Shown: positions 38,201 through 49,065 of the stretch, piece by piece
How positions within the stretch are numbered: the stretch's first letter is position 1
Layout of the letters: each line of letters begins with the position of its first letter
Source: Pagrus major
Lineage: Eukaryota > Chordata > Actinopteri > Spariformes > Sparidae
Length of the DNA: 64,000 nt
Assembly (NCBI RefSeq): GCF_040436345.1
Contig: NC_133235.1
Coordinates: 17,198,660 to 17,262,659, forward strand
Direction: 5' to 3'
Notes under the pieces: generated by a model
The model's input: the letters and a program-made list of their open reading frames with translations, nothing else
Told to the model about the DNA's origin: nothing
Database searches by the model: none
Program-made: the position numbers and the translations under genes

Positions 38201-38599
38201 ACCTGGGAGAAGTTTCCGGAGCCGATCTCTCCTCTCAGCTCGTAAAGTCCCACCCTCCGTCCAAATGTCAGGTCATTCATCACTTTCTCCGAATGGGTCA
38301 GATCATAAAAGGCCTTCTCATACACAGTGCTCTGCTTCATCTCCTTCTCCTCCATCATGTTCTCCTTTGTTTCCACCTTTCCCCCCACGTTTTGGGAAGT
38401 CAGGGTGATGATGTCCTCCTGACGTGGAGACGTCTTCAAGTGAGCCCCTGAGAAGGAGAAAAGAAAAAAGTTGGTGTCTGTCTAAATCATAAAATCCTAA
38501 TTTAAATTCTGTGGTGTCTCTGTACTCACATGTTTTGCCTCTTATGCTCCTCTTTTTCCTCTCTGTGTTGATGGAGTTATTTCTGTTGTTCAAATACAT
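35217..38599 (-). CDS. nim1k: serine/threonine-protein kinase NIM1
   Basis: NIM1 is a member of the AMPK-related kinase family activated by LKB1. Coding exons (transcript order) are 38599-38530, 38447-38172, 36475-36207 and 35972-35217, all in phase, giving 456 aa (human 436). Visible motifs are the Gly-rich loop [11 protein letters not shown], the ATP lysine in VAVKVLDK (Lys121), HRDLKAEN (Asp214), DFG (232-234), the activation loop Thr247 in [14 protein letters not shown] (the LKB1 site by family rule), and [10 protein letters not shown]. After the kinase domain, LEDLGINK-containing sequence and [14 protein letters not shown] follow the NIM1 C-terminal pattern. The protein ends CIVM, a CaaX box. 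The first exon ([18 protein letters not shown]) is the least sure part. A possible non-coding acceptor lies at about 38661. Confidence 0.93.
36525..36760 (+). repeat. interspersed repeat, AAGTACxTTTACTC family, copy 1
   Basis: AGTGGAATGTAACTAAGTAA followed by ACTTACTCAAATGATGTAC, then TTCTACTCCACTACATCTAT and CAGACAGCTTTATTTACAAG, follows a well-known dispersed fish repeat. It lies in the nim1k intron. Related copies are at 41950-42340 and, reversed, at 60640-60755. Confidence 0.6.
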
Positions 38600-39009
38600 G
38601 ATTTCCAGACGCCTGAAGGTAATTTGCTGCTTTGCTTTGTAGTCTGACTTCTTGAATATTCTAGATAACAACAAGGTGGGAAATTACCAAGAAAACAAAC
38701 TTCCACTAACCAAAAACTGAGGGAAAAACGTGGTCGGAAATGATGTGAGCAGCATGATGTGAATTCAAAACCATCCGCATGCATCAGGAAAAATGTTCTC
38801 CTTGTCCAGATGCTGTAGTACCACTGCTCTTTTCGCCTGCTGTCTCCCTACACTGCAGTATCGTCTCCTGGTGTATAATCCAGAACTGCTGCATGACATC
38901 CTGTAATCCCAGAGTGTTGGACTCCTCCCAAGCAGACAGACAATAGACAGGCTTTACAGAGGCTTCTTTAACCCCTAGACTGATGCAGGTGCTTGAACGG
39001 GACACTGAT

Positions 39010-41600
39010 GGGATTATGTCTACAATAGACTATATAACTATCATTACTGTTAGGGGTCAAGGGCCTGAGGGGAGTAAATATATCTGCAGAAAAAGTCTTT
39101 AAGCTTCCTGTACTGGACTGGCTTTAAATAGCTTTTTATATAAGAATTTAAACTATATTAACTCATCAATTTTTCTACTTTGTCAGAGACAGATTTTTTT
39201 ATATTTTAATGGCTGCACTGGTAACAAATAAACAAAATTTCCCTCTTTTACCACCAAATCAAAACAAAGAAAAAAGCTACTTTATCTTCACAACCTCCAC
39301 CAAAAACTAAAGGAAAGTGAACTCTGAGAGTCTGTAATTGTGGCGTTCTGACCCGACCACACAGTTACACACTGACCCAGACACTGACCATGACACCAGA
39401 CAGACACAAACCCAGACGGTCTGACCAGACGTACTGATGGATCTCTGCTGCACAGACTCGACACAGGGATTGTCTGACAGTTATCGTACATAAGCTGCAC
39501 AGTTATGCCGCAGGTGACTCACTATAATCCAATCATCACCTGAGTGATCATCTCAGCACGTGCAATGTGGAATTAATACTAGGAATCTATAGAAGAAGGG
39601 TTGACTGGGAGGGGAGAGAGGCGGCTTTCAAACACGGGGCTTGTTATAAAGAGGGAGGGCAAAGAACTACAATATCAACTGCTCGGTTCTGAAAAGATTG
39701 ACCCAATTTAAGATTCAAGATTCAGTTTCTCTCAGCCCATAGCAGTGCAACACGAGAAAAAAGACACCAATAAATATCTAAAACATTCCTGTCTAAAAAC
39801 ATATGTAAAAACGGTACGACAGGTAACATAAAAACAGAACAGTAAGCAGCACAGTGTGTTAAAGTGCATATAAGAGAAAGTGCAATTCAGTCAGAATTTA
39901 CATGAAAAAGAAGAGGCTAGTCACTGAGTACCAAAATGTATGATTGGGGACAGAAAATCACTGTGCAGTTTATTATGTGTGCTATTAATAAAGAGGAACA
40001 AGAGATGAGAGCAGATGCAAAAATGCTTTAAAAGGTGCCTCAAGGCAAATTATAATAATCAGGAAGCTAAGACAGAGATTTATAAGCAAAACCGTGTGTG
40101 ACACCAATTTTATACAGCCAAAAAAAAAAAAAAATAAATAAATAGGTTTAGATTCTAAAATCATCCATTTCAAGACAAATCAAAGTATTTTAATATACTA
40201 TTATGATATAATATTATATTTTTATGGTGATATGAGACTATATATCATAGATCTTGGATATTGGTGTATTGTCAGTGTTGTCTTTTCCTGGTTTTAAGTT
40301 TACCAGACGGTTCTACTTGTTCTAATACTTTTACCGTCTTAGTCATTATATCCACATTACTGATGATTATTCAACAAAAATCCCACTGTATCACCAAAAG
40401 TTGTCCCTACAGTGTTGTCACAAATACTAATTTTGAGGTGGGAGTGAGGAGATTTCAAAATATTGAAATGCTCCAGAACAGTTACTAATGGACCTCGAGG
40501 TGAGATTCTCTTGCAAAAAACAAAGTTACATTTTACCTGAAATGTGAGTCTTGGTATCAATCTCACAAGGTTTATTTTTGGTTGTTAGTCTCAAACTTGA
40601 TAACCTGAAACCTAGTTTGAAACCAATTAATCTCTATAGAGTTTTATAGTTTTCTGTTAACATATCACATGATCTACGTAATTAAATCAAGTAATTAACT
40701 ACTAATCTGGGTTTTACCAGGATTATAATAGAATTTCAATAAGATTTGTTGTAACTTCATGAAAGGAATCAACAATTGAAACTTGTTGTAGGCGTCACCT
40801 TAATCAAGGTGTCTGGGTGCTGACGGCTCTCTGAACGATGATCCGTTGATCCCGCTGAAAATGAGGGGATCACATCAACACTTCAAAGGAGGACTAACAC
40901 TTTATTAAGATATGGATTGCAAACCAGTAAATGCCAACATTGTAATATAGCAAAACTTTTATTCCTGTGATTAAAATAAGATTGTTTTAGTCTGACAAAG
41001 AGACAAAAGTATTTAGACAATGTAAGTTTCCCCTTCAGATAAGCTGTATTCTGGGCTGTTTTTGCCAGTTTACTTTGTTCTTAATCAAGTTTCCATTTCA
41101 CCTTTACCTTTAACATGTCAGAAAACATCATACATATAGGGAATGATATTAAAATTCTGAATTTTGCCTCCTTCCTCTGTAGAGAAGCTGAGGTTTGAAG
41201 GGCAACTCTGAGGGGTCTGACCATTTGGTGTCATGTTGAATAAACACAAAGGTGCTGGAGTTTTCTGAAGGGCCCCCACGCTGATCCTGTTTATGTGTTT
41301 GGGCCGGGTTTTGTTTTAAGTCGGAGGTGCTAAACACCTTCCCCCTGAGATAAAAGATGATTAATGCCTTTGAATGAGCGACGCTTTAATGGCTCGAGGC
41401 TACTTAAGCACTTCATTTGGGTGAGCTCGGGCCTGTCGACACACTCAAGCCACTGGGTCTCTCGCAGCAGAAACAGAAAAGCTGGAGAGCTTTCCTTTGA
41501 AGTGGCCCCTGCTTGTAAGAACTCCATCCCACAAAGCATTCGTCATGGAAATTTGATTAGCTCCCACTTTTTTTTGGCTCCACACCACCTTGTTTTCAGG
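39010..41600. other. intergenic between nim1k and pinhead, nothing recognised
   Basis: No coding exon was recognised. A TTATAAAGAG sequence near 39645 resembles a TATA box but has no gene behind it that I can see. Two open frames (41330-41539 minus, 41364-41795 plus) overlap the pinhead first exon by chance. Confidence 0.5.
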
Positions 41601-41626
41601 TCACATTTGGGGCTGAAGCTTGATCC

Positions 41627-41634
41627 CATAAATA
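41627..41634 (+). promoter_or_regulatory. pnhd: possible TATA-like box of pinhead
   Basis: CATAAATA lies 69 bases before the start codon, which would put transcription start near 41657-41665 with a very short leader. The match to TATAAA is imperfect. Confidence 0.3.
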
Positions 41635-41702
41635 TCAGAGGTATCAGAGAGCAGAGGGACACTCGGGATCTGGCAGCTGAAGAGCAGATTTGGATTAAAA
41701 CC

Positions 41703-44700
41703 ATGGACTTACTGCAACCATTCCTTCTCCTCCTGTGTGCCCTCCACCTGACCTGTAAGTACTGTTTGCTCTGTTCTAATCTACTGCTGCTGTGATGTGT
41801 AAAGAAGAAGCTCTTTACCAAGTAGACTGACACCAGGCTGCTCAAATATCCTTGTTCATCCACTGTGATATGACTGGATATGGCTGGGAACCAAATATTT
41901 AATAAATATTGAAGTTCTTCATGCAAATTGAATATGAATACTTCCAGAATAGTGGTGGAATGTAGCTAAGTACATTTACTCAAGCACTGTACTTTAGAAG
42001 AATTCAAGGTAACTTCATCTGAGTAATTCCTTTTCATGCTACTTTACTCCTCATGTGGTTCTCACAGGACAGCCACGCTACAAACATATGATTGTCTTAT
42101 AGGATATGATGCAAGCTGTAGATTAAACTACCCATGGGTATATAAAGTAGTTAAAATTAGCTCAACCTTTAACATCTAGAGCTGCAAAATGACACATACG
42201 CATTAATGCAGCAGTAATATTAATCCAAAAAGATCCTATACAATAGTAAAACATTGACAGGCAGCATTTTACTGCATAATAAATACATACTTTTACTTGA
42301 ATGCAGAATTTTTTACTTAAATTGAGTATTTTCACAGTTGTATTAGTTATTTTAATTAGGAAAAAAAGATCTGAAAAATGTCTAGTCATGTCTGATATAC
42401 AAATTCTTTCAAAATAAAGTAACTGAGAGTGACTTTTTTCTTGGAAAGCTATTTCTAAATATTCACATACTGTCTGGGCTTAATAAACTACTAATGAATA
42501 AATCATTTTAATTAACAAATGACCTCAAAGAAAATGGATGCCTGCACTACTGTGTCCCATGTTTAACTTTAAGATATTGTGTTGTTGTGAATCTTAAGCT
42601 GCTCATCTATAATGTTTTAAATCAATCTCAAGGAATTATGTGAAGTAAAATGCTAATAGCGTTCATTAACTGATGCTCTGTTTTGTTTTCTAGTGACCGG
42701 AGTGTTGAGCAAACACATAGATCACAGAAATCTGTTCACACAGAGAATGTGCTGCAAAAGACAGAGCCACTTCGTCTACATTGGACAAGGTAAAGCACCA
42801 AGTTGCACCACATGTTCAGGGTCATCATTCCGTCAATAAATATTTTAATGTCCCTTTAAATGCACATTTGTAATCCACCAACAGAAACCAAAATAGATTA
42901 CCTATGATTTGTCAAAAAGACTGAGAAATGTCAAAGCATAAAAACTATGTCTGTCTGACATCCAGTTGAATTTCTGTCTCCACAGACATCTCTGGGAGTC
43001 CTGTCAGTGTTGATGTGGGGATGTGCAGGTCGCACTGTGGGGGAGCATCCAGGCCCTCACATGAAGCAGGACAGCAGGAATACTCCAAACATTCCTCAAT
43101 GCTGGAATTTCTCAGGAGCAAAAAGGTGAGTGGCGTTTCCCCACATGGCCACAAGGGCGCGCTGTGACTTTATGACTGTCTGAAGAGGTTGCTGAAACTC
43201 CAAAAATTGTCATTACCTCATGATTAAGATTTTACTAAGGCTTCACAGACTTATTTTAGTATCCAAAGCACCATTCATATAGTTTTGCATGGTCTAATAA
43301 ATAAAACTAATCATGACCTACAAGTGTAAAAAAACTTGACTCTCCAAATAATTTGCATCACTTACATTAAAGCACATAAAAAAAACATGTTGTGACATGT
43401 CTGAACCAAGCATTTATCTCTGTCACCTCCTTGCTGAAGATGAGAACACGGGGACCAGCAGCCGCAGAGATCTCGGAGCCGCTGCACCAGCTGCCCTCCT
43501 GCGGGATGAACCACGTGTGCGAGCCGACCGGGATGCGCATTGACCGGGTGCTTCTGTTCGAGGGGCCCCGGGAGGTGGAGGTGATCGAGGAGTGCCACTG
43601 TGAGATCAAGCTGACACAGTGCATCCGTGTGCCCGCACTCAGGACTTACTACTCCGAGACGCCGTATGAGACTGTGGTCGACGTGGGTGGATGCTCCCGG
43701 TCCAAGGGCTCACCAGGTGTGTGTGCTTACCTGCAGCAAGCCTGTTTGCTTCAGGTAGCAAGGACCAAGACAGGAAGAGGGGCTCAGCTGAACATAGAGC
43801 AGCTTATCATATAAAAAAGAACTGAACATCAACCATCAGACTACAAAAACATGCAGTTTATTGGTCAGCCAATTAGCCTGTTTATAAAGAAAAGGGTATT
43901 AATTGAATAAGATGTGTTCATTTTAACTGATGTCAGGACAGTTTCAACAATTCAAGATGATTTTTAACTAGTTTCACTGGAAAAAGGGCCAATTAAGTCG
44001 GCCTGACTCACACAATTAAGATTTTATGCCCAAATAAACTCGATTTTTTGTTTGTTTTAGTGCATTTAAACCTGTAAAACTCATAATGCAGTGTCACTGT
44101 GTTAATGCACTTCTAACACCATACATATTTAGTAATGATATTCACTGGAGGCCGTCAGTCAAAGCAACCCGGTACTTCTAGCGTTGGATTCCCCACAACT
44201 CACTCTACTGATAAAAATAAAGGCCTGATCCTTAGTTTTCAAGCATCTACATATTTTATCAAAATATAGATAACTTTAGAGTTTAATTTAGTGATGGATA
44301 ATCAGTATTTGGTGTGTTTGAACACAGATACACAGCATCAAGAAATAATACAACTTATACATTTGTCCTCAAGTGTATTAAAAGATCCATCTGTCAGTTT
44401 GAGATGGGTGAATATCAGAGGCTGATCCTGTGTTTTACAGTTATATTTGTTTACATCTTCTCTCCCTGCCCTCATTAACCCAACATTTTCTGTTATCAAT
44501 CCTTCACAGAGGGATTCTCCTGTGTCCCCACAAAGTTTGACTCAGCCTTGGTGGAAACCCCCAACAAAGCGGACCTCATCCAGACTGTGGAGACCTGTGA
44601 GCTGAAGGAGAGCTGCTACAGGGTCCCATATGTGGAGTATTACTATGAAATAGTCCACCATGAAGATGGAGTCAAAGAGGAGAGGCTTAAAGTAGGTCCC

Positions 44701-45643
44701 AACCTCTAAACATGTTTTGTTTTTTTGTATTTGTAGTTCTCGTTAATCATAAGTCGTGTTCATCCCCAACAGAAGTGCTTGAATCCAACTTGATATCTAA
44801 ATCCGTCCTTTCAAACTAAGCTTAATTTCCTCTTAGCAAGGCATAATTAGCACTAGAAGAGTGATTCATTTGCAACACCGGTTTCACACCCTCTTTTATA
44901 ATCAAGTTGAGAGGAAACGGGGGTTCTAGTTGGGTGCCAGACAGTAATGAAGTATCCTTATTCATCAGACACATGTGTGGAAGACAGCACTTAATCAAGC
45001 TAATCCGCTGGCCGGTGGCTGGCACCGCACTGCCTGGTGTGAAGGACTCCAGGATGTGCTTATTCATGCACAGCCTGCAACAATACACATGATAGACTGG
45101 CAGATCTGAGTGCAGTCCCAGTTCATCTTTAATCAGGAAAATACAATTAAAACCTGATTTAAACTGTTTGTTGGCCATGTCAGATTTAGACTCATTATTC
45201 TCCCTTAAACTAACGCCATTCACTAAAGTCCCACTTTAAAGCACATGCTACAAAGGTAATCAACAGCCCTCACAATATCACTGAAGTCAAGGTAATTACT
45301 CGTGATTTTAACACCAGACTTTATGTGCTAAATAACATATTAGACGGAAATTTTAAGACAAGATTTGAGCTGAATTCCTGCACAGTTTGTCCCCTGCTCC
45401 AAAGGTGTGAGCGCAGCGCAAACACAAATGGCCCCTGCAGGTGTCAAAACAAAGCAGTTAACATGCTAAACAGCAGCTGGCCCCTGACTCAACTGGGTCA
45501 ATATTTGTGAGCAGCTGTGAGCTGATTGCCCTCTCTCTGTGCTGCTAATTTTCCACAGGAAATAGATGTGGGCAGATGTTTGGGAGGCTGCACTACAGGA
45601 AACCGATGCCTTCTCAGGTACGTATGAACACAGCTGCCACACA

Positions 45644-45674
<31 letters not shown>

Positions 45675-47361
45675 CCTCTGCCCCTCTCATAACAATTGCC
45701 TGTGAGCTCTGACACTTTCTGCACTCAGCATGTGTCAGCACCTTTTAGTTTAAGCCCCTCACCAAATGTCCCTGTTAAACCTTCTGCTTTAGTTTGAGAC
45801 TGGACAGGATTCTAGCAGTGAGATTTCAGTTTATCTTAAATATATGTTAAGAATAAAAGGTTCACACAAAATTAACACTAAAGGTGCTATTTGTAAGAAA
45901 AGTTGATTTTTGAGTCTCATTTGCAACTCGCTTTGGGGTGGCAGCCGACCCGTCCTACAATCCCAAAGGGTCAGTTGTTGATGAGTTGGGAATGAGACTC
46001 TAAAATCAACTTTTCTTACAAATAGCACCTTTTAAAGCTCCTTTATTGTGTAGTTGTACTGCACAAACAAATACAAAAAGTCTTGAATTCACTCAACCGC
46101 TTGTCGTACAGTTTTCCCCATTTATTTCCCTTTAAAGCTCTTACAAGGAAATAAAGTTTGTTAGTGTTGTACCACCAGACTACAAAGCAGCCTCTTTTCT
46201 CAGGCTGTCAGACTCCTTAATTCGTCCTCAGCACTCAGCCATAAAAAAATAGTTTAAATTTATGACCTTTTCTGGCCCGATGACAGGCATTAAGAATTAC
46301 TATAAGACTTCTATAGAAATGTTCCTTTCAGTATGTTAAAGTAGCTTTACGGTTGTAAAAATACATAAATAATCTTTATCATCCAGTTCCAGCACTTCAC
46401 TGAAGCTATATGTTGTTTACACTGAGTGAATTATTCATGTTTTTATGGCCACACCTATTGTACCCTATTTTAGACACAATTTCCCCTAAATTATGCCGGC
46501 CATAATCTGTTTCTTTGGAAACTTTGAGTTTGTTAGTGGAAGGTTAAAGATCCTATTTGTAAATGGTGGTGGCCGGCCCTTCCTACAATCCCAATGCGTC
46601 AGTATTTGATGAGTTGGGAATGAGACTCAAAAATATACTTTTCTTACAAATAGGTCCTTTAAGATGTTAAAACATGGGATTCATTTTACCAGCCCTTTAT
46701 AATACCAAAACCTGCTATACTGCATGGTTGTAATACATTTATATCAGCAGATTCTTGATATATCATAATACCTTCATAAAGAGGATAACTGAGGAATTAT
46801 CCCAGTTGAAACTGACAGCAACAAATGGCAAAATGTCACATGATACAAGAAAAACAACAACAAAAAACATACTAAATTTAAAGCTCCTGTTAGTTAGACA
46901 GTAATACTGACGCTTCTGGGTTGTAGGTTGGGTCGGGTACCATCCAAAAGCCTCAGGAATAAAGCTCAAAAATCAACTATCTCACTTATTATCAGGATCT
47001 CAGGATTTTTATATTAAATTCAAATTTGAACTTTCAACATGTCAGTGGACAAATATCAACAGTAGGCTACATGTTGATACAGTAATTATGGTGTTTAATT
47101 GATATTTCCTGTGACAGATGTACCCTTTGGGCGACACATACATTATATTAAGTAGTCCTTTGATGTAGTGCACAAATTGATTTTAATGTTCCTTCAATTT
47201 TCTGCTGCAGGAGTCCATCTGATCCAGAAATCTGCCACTTATGGGCTGAGAGACAGCCCAGCTCCTGTGTTCCTCAAGGCTACGACAGCCACAGCTTCCT
47301 GAACCAGCATGGACAGATACGCACGGTCCTCTCCATCACTTCCTGCCTCTGCCAAGACTGA
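41703..47361 (+). CDS. pnhd: Pinhead, secreted cysteine-rich developmental antagonist
   Basis: Pinhead is a secreted protein known from Xenopus, zebrafish and Ciona. It counters Admp signalling and shapes mesoderm and dorsoventral patterning. Coding exons are 41703-41754, 42694-42789, 42986-43125, 43440-43716, 44510-44691, 45559-45617 and 47211-47361, all in phase, giving 318 aa. Residues 1-20 are a signal peptide (MDLLQPFLLLLCALHL). The rest is Cys-rich in three related units (about 38-150, 157-218, 224-316), each with a VDVG-x-C or DVGGC block, a C-x-P block and a closing Cys pair, CTCK-like. The acceptor of exon 4 is weak: an alternative in-frame AG would start it at codon Ile107. Same strand as admp, whose start codon is 1.7 kb downstream. 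Identity rests on cysteine pattern plus that linkage. Confidence 0.88.
41950..42340 (+). repeat. interspersed repeat, AAGTACxTTTACTC family, copy 2
   Basis: GTGGTGGAATGTAGCTAAGT and CATTTACTCAAGCACTGTAC open the copy. TTTTACTTGAATGCAG and AAATTGAGTATTTTCACAG close it. It fills part of pinhead intron 1. The middle has diverged or been replaced. Confidence 0.55.
45634..45674. repeat. (CA)n microsatellite in pinhead intron 6
   Basis: About twenty CA units, starting with two imperfect CACG units, lie only about 15-20 bases downstream of the exon 6 donor. The complementary strand gives a spurious run of Cys-Val codons. Confidence 0.95.
45878..46034. mobile_element. palindromic MITE, family A copy 1
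   Basis: AAGGTGCTATTTGTAAGAAA at the left pairs with its inverted copy ending TTACAAATAGCACCTTTTAA at the right. The two arms continue inward for more than 40 bases (AGTTGATTTTTGAGTCTCAT). The right flank keeps TTAA; the left reads CTAA. No coding frame. Two more copies lie at 46544-46662 and 50421-50600. Confidence 0.8.
46544..46662. mobile_element. palindromic MITE, family A copy 2 (deleted left arm)
   Basis: Starts TTAAAGATCCTATTTGTAA and ends TTACAAATAGGTCCTTTAA, with intact TTAA at both ends. The left arm is shortened, while the centre (CTACAATCCCAATGCGTCAG) and right arm match copies 1 and 3. It lies in the same pinhead intron as copy 1, about 500 bases away. Confidence 0.75.
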
Positions 47362-47525
47362 ACACTGCGCCCCCTACTGGAAAAAAAACAACCTCCAATC
47401 GCTTTACAAACCGTGGCTGCAGCCCATTGACGAGCCCACCAAATACTGTGACATTAGTCTCAGAATTTGCTACCTTAAAGTATTATTGTATATTATGTAA
47501 TATATGTAAAAATGATAATTTTGTA

Positions 47526-47531
47526 AATAAA
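47526..47531 (+). terminator. pnhd: pinhead polyadenylation signal
   Basis: AATAAA occurs 165 bases after the pinhead stop codon in an AT-rich run, giving a short 3' UTR ending near 47550. This leaves about 1.4 kb of spacer before the admp TATA box. Confidence 0.6.
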
Positions 47532-47549
47532 TTTAATACAACAAACTGT

Positions 47550-48956
47550 GAGGACTGCTCACTGGACACCTGGTCAACACGTGTCCCAAACTGCAAATAA
47601 AACATTTAAAAAGGTATCCCAGGTACACTTGTAAGAAAATAAACTATAAATGGCACTGAACACATTCTTCCACAGAACAAATATACACAGAATGTGTCCC
47701 TCTTTTAAATTATTACTGAAAACAAGTTCAACAGAAACCGTCTTTTAAACGACCTAAAGACCAACTAATCAAACTAATGGATGAAATCTGAAATAACTTT
47801 GAGTCAGCATCAGGGTCTGAAGTTTCAAAGAGCCAAAATGAAGCTTTGAAGCGCTGGATCACATGAAGAGTCCCATTGAACAAACACACGTGCAGTCAAT
47901 AGCTCTTAAGTTTGATATGAACGTGTGAAACAACACTACTGTTTCTTCTGTCATCTTAAGAGAAGAGGTTTTATGACTTGCTTTCAAGGTGTCACTTAGA
48001 GCAAAAACTTTGATCTCTTAAATGTTTATTACAGTGGGGGACACAAACTTTTACCGGCTTCAATCTGTATTTTGCTTGTGCGTAACGGTGCGTAAAGATC
48101 AAAGTCGCCAAATGGCGCAGTGCGGAGTTTCCAAGGAAGGAACTGAGAAATAAATGAAAAATTGCAAAGCTGAAAAAAATAAAGTGGGTTTGGATTTGAG
48201 CTCAAGGTTAAAATAACAATTAAAATAACAAAAAATATATGTAATGTATGTGTTTATATTTATCCAAAGCCTTGAAAGGTAAACTCAAACTTTCAGTGTA
48301 CAAACTATCATCAGTGTAACATTTTCAGGGAATTCACGCTGTCTGCTGCACATAACCTGAAGAAAGTTGTCTTTTTATGGGGAAAAATGAAAAACGATAC
48401 AGTCCAGCTGGAGTTCTTCCAAAAAAATAAATAAAATAAAAATAAAACTGCAAATTTGGTGATTATCCAGCTGTGACTGGATAAGCGGTTATGTAAATGT
48501 TGCGACGTGTAGACAGCGACACCCGTCTCTTTGTCGAAGTAATTGGTTTCCACCTAAGACACAGTGCCCATTATTCTAAATTAATGGATTCATTTAGGCG
48601 CAGTTGACCTCCCATGGTGATTGCACTTCCTCAGGAGATCAGCTCCAAGTTGATTCTGTTCATATCTCTACATTCTATAAAATGATGAGAAATATACATT
48701 CCACAACGACAGAGCCACTTGTCGATGAGCACCGAGCCTTTTCAAAGGCTGGATTTAGTTTATTTGAGCCTTTATTGCCAGACGTGAAGACAATGGCCCT
48801 GAATAAAATCTCCAATCGGGTTCACACCTTGTTAACACCGCCATTAGTCCCCCTTTACATTCCCTGATTGGTGATTTACATTTGCGACCAAATAGCATCT
48901 TTACTGCTGTTTACCGAGGCTTTGAGGGGCACTGAAGAGTGAAGGGGAGCATTTGA
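47550..48956 (+). other. pinhead-admp spacer, candidate control region
   Basis: There is no gene here. The right third (about 48600-48950) holds two CCAAT boxes (CTCCAATCGG near 48811 and an inverted one, GATTGG, near 48866) and GGTTCACACCTTGTTAACACC near 48819, which resembles a T-box half site followed by a weaker one. In ascidians the enhancer of Admp and transcription of Pinhead interfere in cis, so this spacer is where a control element would be expected. This is inference only. Confidence 0.4.
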
Positions 48957-48963
48957 TATAAAA
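48957..48963 (+). promoter_or_regulatory. admp: admp TATA box
   Basis: GATATAAAAAGTGG stands 109 bases before the admp start codon, which puts the transcription start near 48988. The match to the TATA consensus is excellent. Confidence 0.75.
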
Positions 48964-49065
48964 AGTGGAGCTTCCAGGAGCCTGCAGTCACTCCAACTCC
49001 AAGCTGCTGGACGGTTGTGTGGATCGAGGACACTGAAGCGCCAGGAATCTACTCAAACCTCCGAG

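Noticed and set aside
41364-41795. 143-aa plus-strand open frame
   Set aside because: It runs across the pinhead 5' leader and first exon in another frame and lacks any domain. The ATG at 41703 with a signal peptide and a phased donor explains the region.
45641-45673. Cys-Val-rich protein on the minus strand
   Set aside because: It is the reading of a (CA)n microsatellite in a pinhead intron.
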